This document shows positions 59,733-64,000 of a stretch of 64,000 nucleotides of DNA, piece by piece. The notes beneath the pieces are model-generated. The model saw only the letters and a program-made list of their open reading frames with translations. It was not told the DNA's origin and did not search any database. How positions within the stretch are numbered: the first letter of the stretch is position 1; the number at the start of each line of letters is the position of its first letter. Location: positions 1,901,794,644-1,901,858,643 of the forward strand of contig OY728163.1 in assembly GCA_963277665.1 (NCBI GenBank). The letters run 5' to 3'. This DNA comes from Viscum album. Taxonomy: Eukaryota; Streptophyta; Magnoliopsida; Santalales; Viscaceae. Made by a program: the position numbers and the translations under genes.

Positions 59733-61060
59733 TTTTCTTATGTGGATATTAAAGAATAATGTCATTTGAGTGTTGTATCAATGATGTACTGGTTATAATA
59801 ATTATGTAGTATATAAGGATTTTACTGACGTACTATTTAATTAATGATTTGAGACTGTTTGGTACTAAGAAAAGTGACTCAATAGCAAGTTAAACTTTTT
59901 GTAAAATACATGGTTAAAGGAATGATAAACTTTAATATGGTTATGATACTGTGGTATTGATTTTGGAATAAGAGATTATTGATTTGGATACATTATATTG
60001 GATATTATTGACTACATTGGAACTAATTAATGGTTTTTTTATTCCATCAATGTTGGTGATTACAAAATTTTTGGATTTAAGTAGTATGTACAGTATTCTA
60101 TGATTTACAGAAGGAATAAGGAAGTACATACCAATTCAAATATGGTTTTCTAGCAATTAATTTTATTACCAAATTTTAATAGAATACACGATGAAGAAAT
60201 TCACATGTATATTATGTGACCTTCCTTATAAATTATGGACTGTGAGTTCGGACAGAAGTATTGTGGATATGTCCAAAGGTTGGAATAGATTAAGTTGATA
60301 TTGGATACTATTGTTAAGTTTAAAGAATTTCTAGAGATTATTTTTGGATTGTCATAAAAAGGACAACCCGGAGGTCATGCGACAACTTTTTGTGTCCTTC
60401 AAGGGCATGAGACTTGAACTCGTAGTGGAAGGGCGACATGGGTAATCACCTACCACTGGCTTGCGTGATGTCCTAGTTTTTATAATGTAGTTTTTTTAAT
60501 AGTATGAAAAATTAATTATAAATTCATTATTTTTTGGAACCCTATATGATTAGGATAAATAGAATATATTTTAATTATCTTATCTTTTTGAGTGAAAGAT
60601 GAGGTTGTGGTAGGTATTAGTTGAAGGATGAAACTATACTTGTCAAGTATATTTTTTCCAATTATTCTATGAATAAATTAATTCTTAAACTTTATAGAAG
60701 GGATCTTAAAACCAAAAATGTTTTATCCTAATACCCTGTGTTTTTTAACCAATGATATTTTAAATCATCATAAATTGATGGCTTTGAGGCCCTTAATTTT
60801 ACACGTATTTGTGATTGATGACCTCAATCACTCCCTATAAATATTTTAATGTTCCCTCCAACTATGTGTCACTAATTTCCACCAATGTTCTCTTAATAGA
60901 GAATATAATTTGGTGGTGACTTTTTCATTTATCTTTCCCTCTTATTTAGACTAAATTTCATTAACCTAATTTCTGATGTGGGTTTTCTACAAAGGTATTT
61001 TTTTATTTTTAACATTTTATTTTCAAACAGATATTTTAAATTATGAGGACAGAACTTATT
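59733..61060 (+). other. Internal region of the old relative, non-coding
   Basis: Matches, reversed, the non-coding parts of the young internal regions. It includes the SINE-like segment (60341-60475) and a decayed USE-like site (AACCCACATCA on the minus strand, near 60980). The perfect USE/TATA pair of the young copy falls in a stretch that is altered here. Confidence 0.6.
60341..60475 (-). mobile_element. Decayed SINE-like tRNA segment in old relative
   Basis: The reverse complement reads GGACATCACGCAAGCCAGTGG (A-box region) through GAGTTCAAGTCTCATGCC (B-box region) to CGGGTTGTCCTTTTTATG. It corresponds in order and position to 19165-19290, so the SINE was acquired before the families split. 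Confidence 0.6.
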
Positions 61061-61074
61061 GAAAGTGGGGATAA
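61061..61074 (+). other. Polypurine tract of the old relative
   Basis: GAAAGTGGGGATAA directly precedes the TGTAACACCCC start of the 3' LTR; a decayed form of GAAGGAGGGGAGAA. Confidence 0.75.
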
Positions 61075-62791
61075 TGTAACACCCCATGATTTAATAGTAT
61101 GTTATCTCTTCAAAGAAATTCAATAACTTGTGTTACATGCAATAATGAGTTTGAGTGCACCATGACTTACCAAACTAGTCGTTCAAAAATTAATTATGAA
61201 TAGTATTAACTGACTTTTGAATTTTATATACTCCATATAATTTTAGAATCCATATTATGTGTTTTTTAGACATTATATAAGTACAAATTAATTTTTTCAG
61301 ATAAAAGAAGTATTTTAAAAAAAATACAATTTTACGGCCTTTTAATGGAGAACATTTTTTTAAAACTAATATTTGACACTTTTATATATTCAATTTAATG
61401 AAATTAAATTATTATTTATAATCATAGAATAAAAATTTAGTTTGTATAAATTTTTGTTACTTTTTTGATAACTTTCATATTTTGATAAATAGTGAAAAAT
61501 ACTAAATTTTAATTAAAACAACTTTTTTAATCGAAATAATTTATAGTGTTAAATTATACATTTTAGTGGTTTTTAAGTATTATTAGATTATTTTTTTATT
61601 ATTTAATATAATTTAGGTTATTGTATGTAATTTCACATTTAAACTATACATAAACAAGTGTCAATCTTTTGATAGTTATTATTTCATAAAAACACGCTTT
61701 TCTGTTTTGATAACGGGAATTAATTTTAAATTAATTTCTTCCACTTCTGTGTTTTGAATATGGAAAAATGGATTCCATATTTTCAATTAGGAGGTACAAA
61801 TTTTGTAAATAGGTAAATTTTATATTTATACATTAGGAGTATTTACTTCAGTATATATTTTATTTACTATAGTTAAAGGGTAAATCTGGTAAATAAGGGT
61901 AAAAAATATTATTATCATAATATTAAATTACCATAAAATGTGTCCTATTACTATTGGTTGATACATGTCCTACCATGGTCATCCTTGTATCTATTTTGGG
62001 ACACCATGGATCCACTTGAGAGTGATAGTGATACTTTATATTAATTAGTTTAAAGTAAAGACAAAAATGACATAAACATATATCTTTTAGTAAAATAAAT
62101 CTTACAATGGATTATGTAAGATATATTTTAGACTATATATATTAATTTTAAATCTAAAAATATTATATATAGAATGGTATAGTTTTTATAATTTGTAGAC
62201 ATCAAATAATTAATATTATTTATGACACAATACTGATATAGTGTTTACCTCGTTAAAGAATTATTTAAATAAATGAGATTATAAAAATTAAAACAATATC
62301 CAAAACCTGACCTATTTTTGTTGGATGATTTTATTTCGAACATTAGTCATCTTATATTCTACATTAATGTGTTTTTTACCTTTACAAACCAAAAAAATTA
62401 TATAATAAAATAATATTTTCAAACATTCCTAAAGAGACCCTACTCCCCCTTAAAAAACGCCCTCACATCTAACCCATTTCTCACACCTCTCAAGCCCCTT
62501 TTCTCATAAAAAATCTACCCAATTAAGATCCATACATCCCTCTTTTATTCTTATAGGCCTTACCTTAGGCATAAGGCACTTTAAAAAAGTCTTTTGGCAC
62601 AATCCAATGGGAGTTACCTGATTTAAAGGTAACATTTCCTCTTAAGTTCTTTTATTTTATTTTACTTCTCCAACCCCATAAAATCTCTTTATTACTTTAT
62701 TTAATAACAAAAACAGTATCATAAATATACTAGGTTGTAATTATGAGAATTATTTGAACTAAAATTAAACACACCTCCATCTAATAGGTAT

Positions 62792-62854
62792 AGAAGATAA
62801 TATTTCTGTGGACGGCGAACTACTGCCTCACGAAACGATGATTGTTCAATCTTC
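62792..62854 (+). promoter_or_regulatory. Extra stem-loop in old 3' LTR
   Basis: AGAAGAT and ATCTTCT close an imperfect hairpin with GTGGACGGCGAAC...GCCTCACG at its top. It is the counterpart of 57482-57536. The outer pairing differs from the 5' copy, but the hairpin shape is kept. Confidence 0.4.
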
Positions 62855-63193
62855 TACCACCACCTCTTATAGTGGACATTATAATGGAACTATAATTATA
62901 TATGATATTTAGGATATTTATTTTATCTATAATCTTATAAAATTCACTTTTATATCATACCTTTATTTTTTTCATGTTGTATATATATGATAATTTCATT
63001 TGAAGAAGTGCGGACTACAGCCCCTCAAAGTGATATGACTCATCTATACCATACATGGAATGTATAAAGGATGGTGTTAATGAACATATGTATCATATAT
63101 AAAATATTTTATTATACTGGAATAATAACATACCTATGTATCATTTGGTCATATTTTCTTTTAAAATAAACAAATTGAAATGTAAGTAGCATC

Positions 63194-63223
63194 TGTGCGT
63201 ACGTACGGATTACCGTCTCCACG
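63194..63223 (+). promoter_or_regulatory. Conserved motif in old 3' LTR
   Basis: TGTGCGTACGTACGGATTA then CCGTCTCCACG, one base different from the copy at 57874-57903 although the flanking arms (GCATCTGTG / CACGAACGT) have lost pairing. Confidence 0.6.
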
Positions 63224-64000
63224 AACGTGATGAGATTCATTCCCCATCGTAACCATTTAAGAAAAATTATTATTTGATTATTAGAAATAATATTTAAGAA
63301 AATTATATCATTCTGTATATGAATCAAATACATCCTATCAATAACAAATATGACTTATGTAACAAAACATATAATGGAAAATGAATCAGTTATCACCCAA
63401 AAAAATGGGACTACTAAAATATTATTAACAAAGAAATATTAGAAGATTATATATGATATAATATTTATGTATGTGGTTCTTTTATAATTTAATAATAATT
63501 ATTTAACTATTATAAATAAGTTTAATATACCCTCAACCAAAGAAAAGTAAAAGGTAAGGGTTAATTCCTCAATCTCATTACTATCTGAGATTATTTATGT
63601 GTAAGTATTAACTGGGACATTTTTATCATCCATGTCCATGTTTCATAAAAATTCTTTCAAAATATGTTATGGTTTTGGGGAAGGTACTCTTTATCAAGAT
63701 CTGATTTTTAAATGTTTTAATGATTTATTTTTTTTAAATCTTTTTAATTAATGTCAATGTTTTAAAAATGATTTTAAGGATTTATTTATATAGACATTAT
63801 TGTGTTAAAATTTTAATTCCTTTAAAAAGTTTCAAAGTGGTAAGAGATAATTTAATTCAATAATATCTTCCAAATTAATTCTATTATTATTGCATGACTT
63901 TAAATGATTTCACAAAAATGGATATTTCTCTCAAAGAGTTTTATTGATCATTTTCAACTATGTCAAAATCCTTTACTAGATATGATTCTTGATTGAGGTT

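Larger units (their letters stand above)
55766..64000 (+). mobile_element. Old degraded relative of the Gag-only element, inverted
   Basis: 5' LTR 55766 to about 59250, internal to 61074, 3' LTR from 61075 running out of the window. Segment after segment matches the reverse complement of the tandem at 14203-31597, with many substitutions and indels: LTR start, TATA region, conserved motif, CCTCGATGCATTAG block, gag, SINE-like segment, polypurine tract. A deletion joins the LTR near 59250 directly to gag codons, removing the LTR end, primer site, leader and gag start. Clearly much older than the tandem. Confidence 0.88.
61075..64000 (+). repeat. 3' LTR of the old relative, cut by window end
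   Basis: It starts TGTAACACCCCATGATTT and follows the same order as the 5' LTR at 55766. The two differ at very many positions, so insertion was ancient. The TATA region at about 62450 is damaged. The right end and target duplication lie beyond the window. Confidence 0.85.

Overview
This 64 kb window is AT-rich plant nuclear DNA made almost entirely of transposable elements. I can support no host gene in it. A flowering plant is indicated by a TNP2-type CACTA transposon, a plant-type L1 LINE (endonuclease, reverse transcriptase, zf-RVT-like domain, RNase H), a SIRE-lineage Ty1/copia element, and long-LTR elements primed by initiator-Met tRNA with plant-style Gag zinc knuckles. The sequence does not let me name the species.

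Layout. 1-6706: the 5' two thirds of a CACTA transposon on the minus strand. It has a decayed TNP2 transposase (57-2605), a roughly 3 kb AT-rich minisatellite and two large palindromes between gene and promoter, and a terminus of paired GCGACGGG motifs ending in the CACTA tip at 6706. 6707-14197: gene-free DNA with two tRNA-like (SINE-like) pieces. 14203-31597: a single insertion flanked by the 5-bp direct repeat AGTAT, built as LTR-internal-LTR-internal-LTR (minus strand). Its LTRs are about 4.09 kb and its internal regions 2.56 kb; each internal region codes only for a short zinc-knuckle Gag. 31603-35170: gene-free. 35174-35990: an 817-bp non-autonomous CACTA-like element with a perfect 3-bp target duplication and a tRNA-like segment inside. 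39858-51240: a decayed SIRE-type copia element on the plus strand, split in its gag by a 6.6 kb LINE (40744-47343, minus strand) with a perfect 15-bp target duplication. 51241-55765: mostly unassigned, with an acidic ORF and a fragment of another LTR element. 55766-64000: an older, degraded relative of the Gag-only element in the opposite orientation, running off the window.

How it fits together. The window records nested insertion: LINE into copia, and the plus-strand relative next to or into an LTR fragment. It also records recombination, because the three-LTR structure is best explained by unequal crossing over between LTRs of one insertion. The Gag-only element would need enzymes from an autonomous relative. 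Its most striking feature is a 30-nt motif with a CGTACGTACG palindrome. The motif sits in stem-loops twice per young LTR, downstream of the LTR TATA box, and is almost unchanged in the much older copies. That suggests selection on a structured RNA leader or a DNA-binding site, and it is my best candidate for an undescribed functional element here.
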